Below are positions 1-8,425 of a stretch of 64,000 nt of DNA, piece by piece (the first letter of the stretch is position 1; every line of letters starts with the position of its first letter). The translations under genes and the position numbers were made by a program. Below the pieces are notes generated by a model. It ran no database searches and was not told the origin of the DNA. It saw only the letters and a program-made list of their open reading frames with translations. Source of the DNA: Leifsonia sp. Root227 (GTDB lineage Bacteria > Actinomycetota > Actinomycetes > Actinomycetales > Microbacteriaceae); assembly GCF_001428745.1 (NCBI RefSeq), contig NZ_LMIO01000002.1, positions 434,001-498,000 on the forward strand, read 5' to 3'.

Positions 1-290
1 TGCTGCGGCTCCACGGTCGCGATGATCTCGCCCGCTGCGACGCGCTGGCGTGCGTCCACCAGGGCGGTCGTGATGCTGAGGCTGACCGATTGCGCGAGCA
101 CGGAGTGGAAGATCGTGTCTGTGTCGTCTGCGGCGCGGCGGGACACGGTCCATTCACCGTGCTCGCCGATCAGCTCGGCCACCTTGGTGTGCACGAGTTC
201 GAGGATCTGCGCGTCCGTCAACTGCGGGACCGGAGGAACCGGTGCCAGGGCCGCCGGAACCGCGGCGGCGTGCCGCCTACGACCAAACAT
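1..290 (-). CDS. Hypothetical protein, C-terminus beyond the window edge
   Basis: The minus-strand frame opens at ATG 290-288 and stays open to the window edge (about 96 codons). The N-terminus is basic (MFGRRRHAAA), followed by an Ala/Pro stretch and then a soluble-looking amphipathic segment (QILELVHTKVAELIGEHGEW). No membrane segment or known domain is visible in the part present. The fragment is too short to assign a family. The high-GC codon pattern supports real coding. Confidence 0.5.
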   Translation of the reverse strand, partial: MFGRRRHAAAVPAALAPVPPVPQLTDAQILELVHTKVAELIGEHGEWTVSRRAADDTDTIFHSVLAQSVSLSITTALVDARQRVAAGEIIATVEPQ

Positions 291-375
291 GGTCCAACCC
301 CTTCCAGGCTGTTCTTGCACTTGAATACAAGTGTCCTGGAAGAAATCTCAGATTCGGCGCGGACACGCCGTGCGA

Positions 376-579
376 TCAGCGGGATTTCTCGCTGATCTCG
401 GCTTCTTTCGACTCTTCGAGCACCGTGCCGACCGCGATCACGAGTGAGAGGGCCGCGCTGATCCACAGCAGGGGCACCCGCCAGTCCCTCGCCCCCGAGC
501 GGGTGGTCTGGATGGTCGTCCAGAGTCCGAAGGCCGCACTGATGATCGCTCCATTGAAGATGAACTTGCGCATCCGCAT
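376..579 (-). CDS. Small two-TM membrane protein
   Basis: About 67 residues with two hydrophobic segments, one near residues 5-20 (FIFNGAIISAAFGLW) and one near 35-52 (LLWISAALSLVIAVGTV), and a charged C-terminal tail rich in Glu, Lys and Ser. Three in-frame ATGs compete (597, 579, 573). A GGAAG motif lies 7 nt before the one at 579 and AAAGG 6 nt before the one at 573, so 579 or 573 is preferred over 597. No family recognised. It diverges from the ArsB-like gene that follows. Confidence 0.45.
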   Translation of the reverse strand: MRMRKFIFNGAIISAAFGLWTTIQTTRSGARDWRVPLLWISAALSLVIAVGTVLEESKEAEISEKSR

Positions 580-689
580 CCTTTCGCTTCCGGTCAACGC
601 TACCGGGTGCTGTCCGTAGCGTACGCTCGCAGAGGCGCGCCGAGAAGGCGGCGGCGCCGGATGGCGGCCGATGGCTCGAAGGAGGATGG

Positions 690-1844
690 ATGCGCACCGC
701 GATCGTCGGCGCTGTGCTCCTCGTGCTCGGAGTCGTCGCGGTCGCGACCGGAATCCTGCCCGTGCCGGAGGTGGCGCAGCTCTGGGACAGAGTGTGGCCC
801 ATCCTGCTGTTCGTGGTCGCGGTCACCGTGGTCACCGAACTGGCCGCGGAGGCCGGCCTCTTCACCGCGGTCGCGCAGCAGACCGCGCGCTGGGGTCGCG
901 GGCGAGCCTGGGTGCTCTGGCTGCTGGTCGCCGCCGTCGCAGCCCTCAGCACGATCTTCCTCTCGCTCGACACGACCGCCGTGCTGCTCACCCCCGTGGT
1001 GATCGTGCTCGCCAGGCACGCTGGACTCGACCCGCTGCCGTTCGCGCTGACCACCGTGTGGCTGGCGAACACCGGATCCCTGCTGCTCCCGGTCTCGAAC
1101 CTGACCAACCTGCTCGCGCAGCACGCGATGGGCGATCCGAGCCCGCTGCAGTTCGCCGCGCTCACGGTCGTTCCGGCCCTCGTGGCCATCGTCGTGCCGG
1201 TGGTCGCGATCTTCCTGATCTACCGCCGTCGCCTGCTCGCCAGGTACGAGACGGGGGAGGAGGACGGCATCGAGGACCCTGTGCTGTTCTGGTGGAGCGC
1301 CGCCGTGGTGGTCGCCCTCATCCCGCTGCTGGTGTCCGGCATCCCGGTGTGGCTGCCCGCGTCAGCAGCTGCCGTGCTGCTCGGCGCCGTGTTCCTGGTG
1401 CGCCGCCGCGCTGTGCTGCGGTTCGGGCTGGTGCCGTGGCAGCTCGTGGTGCTGGCGTCCGGCCTGTTCCTGTTCATCGAGGCGCTGCACGCGGTGGGGC
1501 TCGGCCATCTGCTCTCTGTCGTCTCGGGCACAGGGGAGTCGCCGCTCGCGCTGCTGCGCCTGTCGCTGACCGGGATGGTGGGGGCGAACGCGATCGACAA
1601 CCTGCCCGCCTACCTCGCTCTCGAGCCGTCAGCCGATACTCCTGTGCGGTTGGTCGCGCTGCTGATCGGCGTGAACGCCGGGCCGCTCATCACGCCGTGG
1701 GCCTCGCTCGCGACCCTGCTCTGGCACCAGCGCCTCACGTCGTTCGACGTGCAGATCCGCTGGAGCCGCTACATGCTCCTCGGCCTGATCGTCGCCCCCG
1801 TCACCGTCGTCCTGGCCACCCTCGCCCTCGCCGCCACCCTCTGA
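690..1844 (+). CDS. ArsB/NhaD-type (SLC13-like) anion or ion permease
   Basis: A 384-residue integral membrane protein with about ten to eleven hydrophobic helices. It carries the family-typical segment FLSLDTTAVLLTPVVIVLAR followed by NTGSLLLPVSNLTNLL, the re-entrant region of ArsB/CitM-like transporters. The ATG at 690 has a strong GGAGG ribosome site. ArsB family members export arsenite, while relatives move other anions or exchange Na+/H+. No ArsR, ArsC or ArsA gene is nearby, so arsenite as substrate is not supported by context. The cargo is left open. Confidence 0.75.
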   Translation: MRTAIVGAVLLVLGVVAVATGILPVPEVAQLWDRVWPILLFVVAVTVVTELAAEAGLFTAVAQQTARWGRGRAWVLWLLVAAVAALSTIFLSLDTTAVLLTPVVIVLARHAGLDPLPFALTTVWLANTGSLLLPVSNLTNLLAQHAMGDPSPLQFAALTVVPALVAIVVPVVAIFLIYRRRLLARYETGEEDGIEDPVLFWWSAAVVVALIPLLVSGIPVWLPASAAAVLLGAVFLVRRRAVLRFGLVPWQLVVLASGLFLFIEALHAVGLGHLLSVVSGTGESPLALLRLSLTGMVGANAIDNLPAYLALEPSADTPVRLVALLIGVNAGPLITPWASLATLLWHQRLTSFDVQIRWSRYMLLGLIVAPVTVVLATLALAATL

Positions 1845-1849
1845 AGGGA

Positions 1850-3742
1850 CTACTCGGCGGGGAGGAGCTGGGCGACGCGGACGATGCGTTTGCGGGCGAC
1901 GGCGATGAGGGAGAGCGCGAAGCCGAGGGCCGCCCAGAGCAGCAGACCGCCGAGGCCACGCCAGACCCCGTCCGTCGACTCCACCACACCGCGGAACGCC
2001 GTGATCGCCGCCGAGGTCGGGAACCACTGCATCGCGCTGGTGAAGAACCCTGGCACGGTCGACACGATCCCCGCCGCGAGCGTCACCACGACGACGAGCA
2101 TCGACACGAACCGGCCGATGCCGCCGAGCAGCGCCACGAGCCCGTGGTTCACCGCAGCGAAGGCCACCCCGACGGCCATCGCGACGCCGGCGAACCCGAA
2201 CCAGTGACCGACATCGAGCGACAGCGCGAACTGCATGATGCCCGCCACGAAAACGCCCTGCACGGCGCCGATCGCGGCAGCGGGAAGGAAGCCGTCGAGG
2301 GCGATCCTGCCGGATGCCCTGGTGGTGAGGATCGCCCTGCGGGACACCGCCTGCAGCACCAGGAAGGTCGCGAGCGCACCGAGCCACAGCGCGACAGCGC
2401 CGAACAGCGGGATGCTCGACTGGCCGAACCCGCTTGTGTCCGTGGACTTCTGCGTCACCGGCTGCGACGCGACGGTGGCGAGGTTGGAGCGCTCGTCGCT
2501 GGAGTAGCTCGGCAGCTTGGCCGTCGCCTCGGTGAGCCCTGAAGCGAGGGACGCGGTGCCTGCGCTCGTCTGGTCCGCCCCTGTCGCCAGCCCGGTCACG
2601 CCGGTGGCGAGCTGCTGCGCTCCGCCGGCGAGCTGCGATGCGCCCGACGCCGACTGCGCTGCTCCGGAGGCGAGCTGATTCGCGCCGGACGCGCTCTGTC
2701 CGATCCCTGCTGTGAGCGCCGGCATCCCCGCCGCGAGCTGCTGCGTCCCGGTGGCGACGGAACCGGCCGCATCCACCAGGCTCGGGTTGCCGCCCTGACC
2801 GGTGGTCATCCCTGCGATGGTCTGCTGGAGCCCGGCGCAGATCGGGTCTGCCGCGCCGTGCACGGCCGTGCACCCTGCCGCGAGCTTCTGCAGCCCGGCG
2901 ACGGTCGCGTTCACGCCGCCGGCCACGCCGGAGGTGCCGGCGGCCAGCTGCTGGGTCTGGGCGGGAAGGGCGGCCGTCTGCTGCTGCAGTGTCGTCAGAC
3001 CTCCCGCGAGCGACGAGACGCCGTCCGAGAGCTGGCCGACGCCGCTCGACAGCGAGGATGCGCCCGATGCCAGCTGCGTGGATGCGTCGCCGAGCTGGTG
3101 CGCACCCGCCGCGAGCTGCGACACCCCTCCCGATAGCTCCGTCGCTCCGCTGGCCGCCTTCGCGATCTGGTCGTGCAGCGTGTTGAAGCCGACGTAGACG
3201 TTCTCCAGGTAGGTGGAGGTGAGCTGCTTGTTCAGCACGGAGGTCGCCGTCGTGGTGACCGCCTGACTGATCGCAGGGTCGACCAGCTTGGACTTCTCGC
3301 TGGTCTGCACGTCGATGGTCGCCTGCTCGGCGTCGGCGGCGGAACCCGACGGGGAGGTGGCGGCCTTCGAGAAGTCTTTGGGGATGGTGACGACCGAGAC
3401 GTACGTTCCGTCGGCGAGCCCGGCGTCCGCATCCTTCTGGTCGGTGAGCACCCAGCTGTAGTTGTCGCTCTTGCCGTTGAGCAGGCCGGCGGAGAGCTGG
3501 CGGCCGAGCGGCACGGTCTGGCCGTTGATCTGCACGGGCTGGTCGAGGTTGACGACGGCGGCCTTCACGTCGCTGAGCCGGTCTGTCGGGTTCCACAGCG
3601 CCCAGACGAGCAGGCCGCCGATGACGAGCGGGACCAGCAGCAGTCCGGCGATGGTGAGCCAGGTGACGCGCCGATCGGTGCGCATCCGTTCGAGGGAGAA
3701 CAGGGAGCGCGGGCGGCGGAGCTGGGAGGTCGGGGTGGTCAT
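1850..3742 (-). CDS. YhgE/Pip-family membrane protein (ABC-2 permease-like)
   Basis: A 630-residue protein with one N-terminal membrane helix (about residues 28-50), a large extracytoplasmic domain and a C-terminal block of about five helices (about 430-625), the YhgE/Pip layout related to ABC-2 permeases. Residues about 185-410 contain many degenerate heptad-like repeats (LASGA, QLAAG, LSSGV), predicted to form long extracellular coiled coils. The start ATG overlaps the stop of the MMPL gene upstream by 4 bp, so the two are co-translated. In actinobacteria such pairs are linked to export of lipids, peptides or type VII-like cargo. The cargo here is unknown. Confidence 0.85.
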   Translation of the reverse strand: MTTPTSQLRRPRSLFSLERMRTDRRVTWLTIAGLLLVPLVIGGLLVWALWNPTDRLSDVKAAVVNLDQPVQINGQTVPLGRQLSAGLLNGKSDNYSWVLTDQKDADAGLADGTYVSVVTIPKDFSKAATSPSGSAADAEQATIDVQTSEKSKLVDPAISQAVTTTATSVLNKQLTSTYLENVYVGFNTLHDQIAKAASGATELSGGVSQLAAGAHQLGDASTQLASGASSLSSGVGQLSDGVSSLAGGLTTLQQQTAALPAQTQQLAAGTSGVAGGVNATVAGLQKLAAGCTAVHGAADPICAGLQQTIAGMTTGQGGNPSLVDAAGSVATGTQQLAAGMPALTAGIGQSASGANQLASGAAQSASGASQLAGGAQQLATGVTGLATGADQTSAGTASLASGLTEATAKLPSYSSDERSNLATVASQPVTQKSTDTSGFGQSSIPLFGAVALWLGALATFLVLQAVSRRAILTTRASGRIALDGFLPAAAIGAVQGVFVAGIMQFALSLDVGHWFGFAGVAMAVGVAFAAVNHGLVALLGGIGRFVSMLVVVVTLAAGIVSTVPGFFTSAMQWFPTSAAITAFRGVVESTDGVWRGLGGLLLWAALGFALSLIAVARKRIVRVAQLLPAE

Positions 3743-6666
3743 CGGACGATCGCCTTCTCAGTGGTGCTGTCTGTCGTGCTGTCTGTGATGCTTGCCGCGG
3801 TGTGCGCAGGCGCCGTGTGCTGGCGGACGGTGTGCTCGCCATCGTGGTCGAGCTGGTCCGTCACGACGATCGAGGTGGGGTCGACGCTGTCCGGCAGCAC
3901 GTCGTCGAGACCGGCGGGGTCGACCACGCTCACGACGAGCGCGAACGGGCGCTCCTCGATCCGCGCGCGGTTCACGGCGTCGGAGAGCTCGTACCGGATG
4001 CGCCTGCGCTCCACCGGATCCGTGATCGCGTCGACGGAGTCGATCGCCAGCACCTGCGGGTGGCCGGCCAAGGCTCTCCTCACATCGTCGACGGGGGTCT
4101 CCGTCGCGCCGAGTCGGACGACGGCGGTGCGGGAGCGCACCCCGGCCGCCCTGGTCGGCAGGGCGAGGCCTGCGACCTTGATCGTGCCGGCGTCCGGCTT
4201 CGTGCGCCCGGTGATCGCCATGAGCAGCGCGAGGGACGCCGTGCGGTCGTCGCCGTGCACGACGAGCACGTCGCCGTCCGAGATCCGGAACGAGACGTCG
4301 GAGAACAGGCGACGCCTCTTCGCACTGATCGCCAGGCCGTCAGCAGCGGCGATGTAGCGCCCGCCCGGCTCCGGCCAGTCGGCCAGGTCGAGCTCCTTCT
4401 GCAGGCCGTCGCCCTCCACGTCGAAAGACGGCAGGATGCGGTCGAGCCAGCGCGGCATCCACCAGGCTTTGTCGCCGAGCAGCTTGAGAACGGCGGGCAC
4501 CAGGGTCATCCGCACGATGAACGCATCGACGAAGACGCCGACGGCAAGCCCCAGGGCGATCGGTTTGATAGAGGTGTCGCCCTCCGGCACGAACGCTGCG
4601 AAGACCGAGATCATGATGATCGCGGCGGCCGTCACGACCTTCGCGGAGCCGACGAACCCGCTCTCGACGGCGCGCCTGGCGTTCCCGCCGTGCACGTAGT
4701 CCTCGCGGATGCGGCTGACCAGGAACACTTCATAGTCCATCGCCAGCCCGAACAGCACGCCCATCAGGATGATCGGCATGAAGCTGATCACCGGGCCGGT
4801 CTTGGCGACGTTGAGCGCATCCGACAGCCAGCCCCACTCGAAGACGACCGTCACCGCTCCGAAGGCGGCACCGACCGACAGCAGGTAGCCGAGCGCTGCC
4901 TTGATCGGAACAGCGATCGAACGGAACACCATCGTCAGCAGCACGAGCGACAGTCCCACGACGAGGATGCCGAACGGCAGCAGGGCGCCGCCCAGCCGGT
5001 CGGAGACATCGATCTGCGCCGCGGTGTTGCCGGTGACCTTGAGGTCGACGCCGTACTCGTCGAGGAAGTGCTGGTGCTTGGCGCGGATGTCGGAGACGAG
5101 CTGCGCCGTCTTCTCCGAGTCAGGGCCGGTGGTCGGGATGACCTGCACGATGCCGGTGTCCGCCGTCTGGTTGGGCGTGGCGAGGGGCACGGCCGCCACA
5201 CCGGGCATGTCGGCGAGCTCGTCGCCGATCTTCGTCATGAGGCCGACAGGGTCCGTGCTGGAGATAATCGAGCCTGTGACGATCAGCGGACCGTTGTATC
5301 CGGGGCCGAAGTGCTCGGAGATGAGGTCGTACGCGATGCGGGCAGGGTCGTCCTCGGCGTGCGAGCCGGCGTCCGGCAGGGCGAGCCTGAGTTGCGCGGC
5401 AGGGATGGCGGCGATGCCGAGCACGGCGACGACGGCCACGATCGTGACGATCGGGAACCTGGTCACGGTGCGCACCCAGCCGCGGAAGAACCCAGGAGGA
5501 ACGTCGGCCTTGGCCGCGTGCGCGAGCGTCGGCGCGGATACGCCGGCCGCGGGCTCTGCTGCGGCCACGGTCGTGTCGACGGCGGCTCCGGATGCGCCTG
5601 CCGCCTTCGCCGCGCGCCGCGCTGCCCGCTTGGCCGCTCGACGGCCCGGCGTGATCCTCGCCCCCGCGAACCCCAGCAGCGCAGGCGTCAGCGACAGCGA
5701 GATGAGCACGGCAACGGCGACCGCTGCTGCTGCGGCGACGCCCATCGTCGTCAGGAACGGGATGTTCGCCACCGACAGCCCGAGCAGCGCGATGATCACC
5801 GTGATCCCTGCGAACAGCACGGCCGACCCCGCCGTCGCCGTCGACCGCGCGGCGGACTCCTCCGGATCGACCCCGGCCTTCAACTGGCTCTGATGCCTGG
5901 AGATGATGAACAGCGAGTAGTCGATCCCGACCGCGAGCCCCAGCATCAGCGCGAGCAGCGGCGTCGTGGACGAGATGGGCCCGAACAGGGTGGCGATGAA
6001 GATGAGCGCCATCGACAACCCGACCCCGAGCAGAGCGGTCAGCAGCGGCATCCCTGCGGCCAGGAACGAGCCGAAGGTGAGCACCAGCACGACGAGCGCG
6101 ATGCCGACGCCGAGCAGCTCTGTGAGGCTGAGGGTGGGCAGGCTCTGAGAGAAGAGCTGCCCGCCGACGGCGACCTGCGACCCGGCCGGAAGCTGCTTCT
6201 GGAGCGCGGTGCCCGCATCCTGCAGGTCGGTCTTGGTGTCGGAGGGGACCGTGGTGATCTGGCCCTTCAGCTGCACGGTGACGATGGCGGCGGAGCCGTC
6301 GTCGGAGATGGAGCCCTTGACCTGGTCGCTGTACGGATCGGTGACGCCGGAGACGCCATCGAGCTTCTTCAGCTGCGCGACGGTGTCCTCGACCGGCTGT
6401 TTGACCCCCGCGTCCGTGACGGAATCGCCCTTCGGTGCGACGACCACGACCTGCGCCGAGGTGCCGCTGACCTGCGGGAAGGTGCGGCTGAGCGTGTCGA
6501 GCGCCTCCTGCGACTCTGTGCCGGGGATGCTGAACGAGTTGTCCGTGCCCTGGTTGAACAGCACAGCGCCGCCGCCGAGGGCGACGAGGAGCACGATCCA
6601 GAGGGAGACGACCAGCTTGCGGGCGCGAAACGCCCAGCGGCCGATCGAATACAGAATCGAGGACAC
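3739..6666 (-). CDS. MMPL/RND transporter fused to a degenerate ABC-ATPase-like domain
   Basis: A 975-residue protein starting at GTG 6666, preceded by AGGAG; an ATG further upstream would read through the operators. Residues about 1-740 form a typical MMPL exporter: two halves, each with a periplasmic porter loop and a group of helices, including the RND motif GLAVGIDYSLFIISRH and its second-half partner GLAMDYEVFLVSRI. After residue about 770 a tail follows that reads like an ABC nucleotide-binding domain (RRRLFSDVSFRISDGDVLVV, then TGRTKPDAGTIKVAGLALP). Its Walker A position is GDDRTASL (residues 805-812) with no lysine, a remnant Walker B is VLAIDSVD, and no LSGGQ is present. It is therefore unlikely to hydrolyse ATP. 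It is translationally coupled to the YhgE gene and faces a TetR gene across three operators. Confidence 0.85.
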   Translation of the reverse strand: MSSILYSIGRWAFRARKLVVSLWIVLLVALGGGAVLFNQGTDNSFSIPGTESQEALDTLSRTFPQVSGTSAQVVVVAPKGDSVTDAGVKQPVEDTVAQLKKLDGVSGVTDPYSDQVKGSISDDGSAAIVTVQLKGQITTVPSDTKTDLQDAGTALQKQLPAGSQVAVGGQLFSQSLPTLSLTELLGVGIALVVLVLTFGSFLAAGMPLLTALLGVGLSMALIFIATLFGPISSTTPLLALMLGLAVGIDYSLFIISRHQSQLKAGVDPEESAARSTATAGSAVLFAGITVIIALLGLSVANIPFLTTMGVAAAAAVAVAVLISLSLTPALLGFAGARITPGRRAAKRAARRAAKAAGASGAAVDTTVAAAEPAAGVSAPTLAHAAKADVPPGFFRGWVRTVTRFPIVTIVAVVAVLGIAAIPAAQLRLALPDAGSHAEDDPARIAYDLISEHFGPGYNGPLIVTGSIISSTDPVGLMTKIGDELADMPGVAAVPLATPNQTADTGIVQVIPTTGPDSEKTAQLVSDIRAKHQHFLDEYGVDLKVTGNTAAQIDVSDRLGGALLPFGILVVGLSLVLLTMVFRSIAVPIKAALGYLLSVGAAFGAVTVVFEWGWLSDALNVAKTGPVISFMPIILMGVLFGLAMDYEVFLVSRIREDYVHGGNARRAVESGFVGSAKVVTAAAIIMISVFAAFVPEGDTSIKPIALGLAVGVFVDAFIVRMTLVPAVLKLLGDKAWWMPRWLDRILPSFDVEGDGLQKELDLADWPEPGGRYIAAADGLAISAKRRRLFSDVSFRISDGDVLVVHGDDRTASLALLMAITGRTKPDAGTIKVAGLALPTRAAGVRSRTAVVRLGATETPVDDVRRALAGHPQVLAIDSVDAITDPVERRRIRYELSDAVNRARIEERPFALVVSVVDPAGLDDVLPDSVDPTSIVVTDQLDHDGEHTVRQHTAPAHTAASITDSTTDSTTEKAIVR

Positions 6667-6710
6667 GCGTTCTCCTAGATAATCGGGTGAAGAGTGAGGC
6701 AGTGGGGTTC

Positions 6711-6760
6711 GATACACCGTCGTATCCGATACCCGAATGTATCGGATACACTGGTGTATC
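6711..6760. promoter_or_regulatory. Three tandem 16-bp TetR operators in the divergent intergenic region
   Basis: Three copies of GATAC-N6-GTATC occupy 6711-6726, 6728-6743 and 6745-6760, each separated by one base (17-bp period). The copies read GATACACCGTCGTATC, GATACCCGAATGTATC and GATACACTGGTGTATC. They fill the space between the MMPL start (6666) and the TetR start (6788). This is the expected binding site of the adjacent TetR, controlling both directions. The repeat is seen directly; the regulator assignment is inferred from position. Confidence 0.85.
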
Positions 6761-6787
6761 CGGAACTCAGTTCAGGAAGGTTTCAGC

Positions 6788-7447
6788 TTGGAAACGACAG
6801 CTCTCAGAGAGGAAGCGCCGGCCGAGTCCGCGCGCCGCCAGAAGACCAGGTCCCGCCTGCTCGACGCCGCGTTCGACATCTTCGCCGAGCACGGCGTCCA
6901 CGCCGCCAGCGTCGAGATGATCACGGAGGCCGCCGGCTTCACCCGCGGCGCGTTCTACTCCAACTTCTCCACCAAGGAGGAGCTGTTCTTCGCCCTGATG
7001 GAGCGCGAGATGTCGATGCGCATCCAGCAGCTGAGGGCCGGCGTCGCGCAGTACGTGGTGCCGAACGAGGACGACACCGCGGCCCTCGGAGACGACGAGG
7101 TCGTCGAGATCATCACCAAGGTGCTCGAACTCCAGTCAGACGACCGCCGCTGGTGGCTGGTGCAGACCGAGTTCCTGCTGCTCGCGCTCCGCGATCCCGC
7201 GATCTCCGCCGACTTCCTCCACTCGCAGGATGCGTTCTTCGCCCAGCTCACAGACATCGTCGTGGAAGCGCTCGAGACCGCCCACCGCCGCTTCACCATC
7301 GCCCCGGAGGAAGCGGTCCGCGTGATCGCAGAGCTCTGCGCGAACGGCGAGGCGCGCGCGCTGCTCTCCGGAGACGAGCGCACCTTCCCTGAACGGCTCT
7401 CCGCGAGCGTGCCGGCGGTGCTGCTCGCGCTGACAGAGCGCGTCTGA
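6788..7447 (+). CDS. TetR-family repressor of the MMPL/YhgE pair
   Basis: A 219-residue TetR regulator. The start is TTG 6788, with AGGAAGG seven bases upstream; an ATG at 6737 would put translation inside the operator array. The N-terminal helix-turn-helix lies at about residues 18-65 (LLDAAFDIFAEHG, then EAAGFTRGAFYSNFSTKEEL), followed by a helical ligand-binding domain. It diverges from the MMPL exporter gene and sits beside three tandem palindromes, so it most likely represses both itself and the exporter until a ligand, perhaps the exported compound, binds. Confidence 0.85.
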   Translation: METTALREEAPAESARRQKTRSRLLDAAFDIFAEHGVHAASVEMITEAAGFTRGAFYSNFSTKEELFFALMEREMSMRIQQLRAGVAQYVVPNEDDTAALGDDEVVEIITKVLELQSDDRRWWLVQTEFLLLALRDPAISADFLHSQDAFFAQLTDIVVEALETAHRRFTIAPEEAVRVIAELCANGEARALLSGDERTFPERLSASVPAVLLALTERV

Positions 7448-7534
7448 GCGCCTGCCGCAGTTCGCACACCGCGTTGAGCCGCAGCACGGCGTGCATCGAG
7501 CCCGCCCCCAGAATGCGCAGGTAACGTAGACCGG

Positions 7535-8425
7535 ATGCGACGCAGAGCCATCGTCATCCCGATCATCGCCGTGGTCGCTGTCTGCGCGCTCGCCGGGGGA
7601 GCCGCCATCGCCTGGTCGGCGAACGCCGGCGGCGACGACGGCATCCGTGCAGGGGCGCCTCTCCGCCAGGAGACGACGCCGACACCCACGCCCACCGTCG
7701 ATCCGTTCCCCGACGAGCCGCTGACGCCGGACACGCGCTATGTGGCACTCGGTGACTCGTTCGCCGCCGGAATGGGCGCAGGGGACGAGACCGGCCGGTG
7801 CGTCAGCAGTCCGAAGAGCTACCCGGACGTCTTCGCGGAGGAGTCCGGTGTCGACCTGATCGCGAACGCATCGTGCAGCGGCGCGACCACCTCCGACCTG
7901 CTGAAGCGTCAGCTCATCGCCCTCGACGACCGCACCGATCTGGTCACCCTCAGCATCGGCGGCAACGACCTCGGCGTCGCCGACATCGCCAGCGACTGCG
8001 CAGCAGGCAAGGCCATCCCGTGCCGGAACGAGCTGTCCTCGGCACTGTCGCTGCTCAACGTCCTGCCCGACCGATTGGATGCGGTCTACACCGCCGTCGC
8101 GAAGGCGGCGCCGAACGCGCGCATCGTCGTCACCGGTTACGCGCTCATGTACGACGCCTCCGACCCGAACGCCCCGGACTTCGGGCTGGCGGCCGCCATC
8201 AACGCCGCGACCGTCGGCCTCAACGAGGTCATCCGCACGGCGGTGGACGAGCAGCGGGCCAAGGGCGTGCCGATGATGTTCCTCGGCGTGAACTTCGACG
8301 GACACGGCATCGGCAACAAGACCCCGTGGGTCAACACGACGGGCTTCGCCGCGTTCCACCCCACCGCGGCCGGCTACCGGGAGTACGCGAGCGCGCTGAT
8401 CAGGACGCTGGGGAAGGCGCAGTAG
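7535..8425 (+). CDS. Secreted SGNH/GDSL hydrolase (SEST-like esterase)
   Basis: A 296-residue protein with an N-terminal signal or anchor helix (residues about 5-28), a Thr/Pro linker (TPTPTPTVDP) and an SGNH domain. Visible blocks are GDSF (Ser75), GGND (Asn144) and FHPTAAGY (His275). The Asp normally three residues before the catalytic His is replaced (FAAFH), as in Streptomyces scabies esterase-type enzymes that work with a Ser-His pair. Four cysteines after the signal (89, 114, 155, 163) could form two disulfides, fitting export. It probably hydrolyses a lipid or acetyl ester outside the cell. Its 3' end overlaps the convergent isomerase gene by 26 bp. Confidence 0.8.
   Translation: MRRRAIVIPIIAVVAVCALAGGAAIAWSANAGGDDGIRAGAPLRQETTPTPTPTVDPFPDEPLTPDTRYVALGDSFAAGMGAGDETGRCVSSPKSYPDVFAEESGVDLIANASCSGATTSDLLKRQLIALDDRTDLVTLSIGGNDLGVADIASDCAAGKAIPCRNELSSALSLLNVLPDRLDAVYTAVAKAAPNARIVVTGYALMYDASDPNAPDFGLAAAINAATVGLNEVIRTAVDEQRAKGVPMMFLGVNFDGHGIGNKTPWVNTTGFAAFHPTAAGYREYASALIRTLGKAQ

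Noticed and set aside
690..1844. An arsenic-resistance locus
   Set aside because: Only the permease resembles ArsB; no arsR, arsC, arsA or acr3 is nearby.
3802..6678. A 958-codon open frame antisense to the MMPL gene
   Set aside because: Composition is dominated by Arg/Asp/Glu/Gly from the complement of a real gene; no motif and no ribosome site are present.
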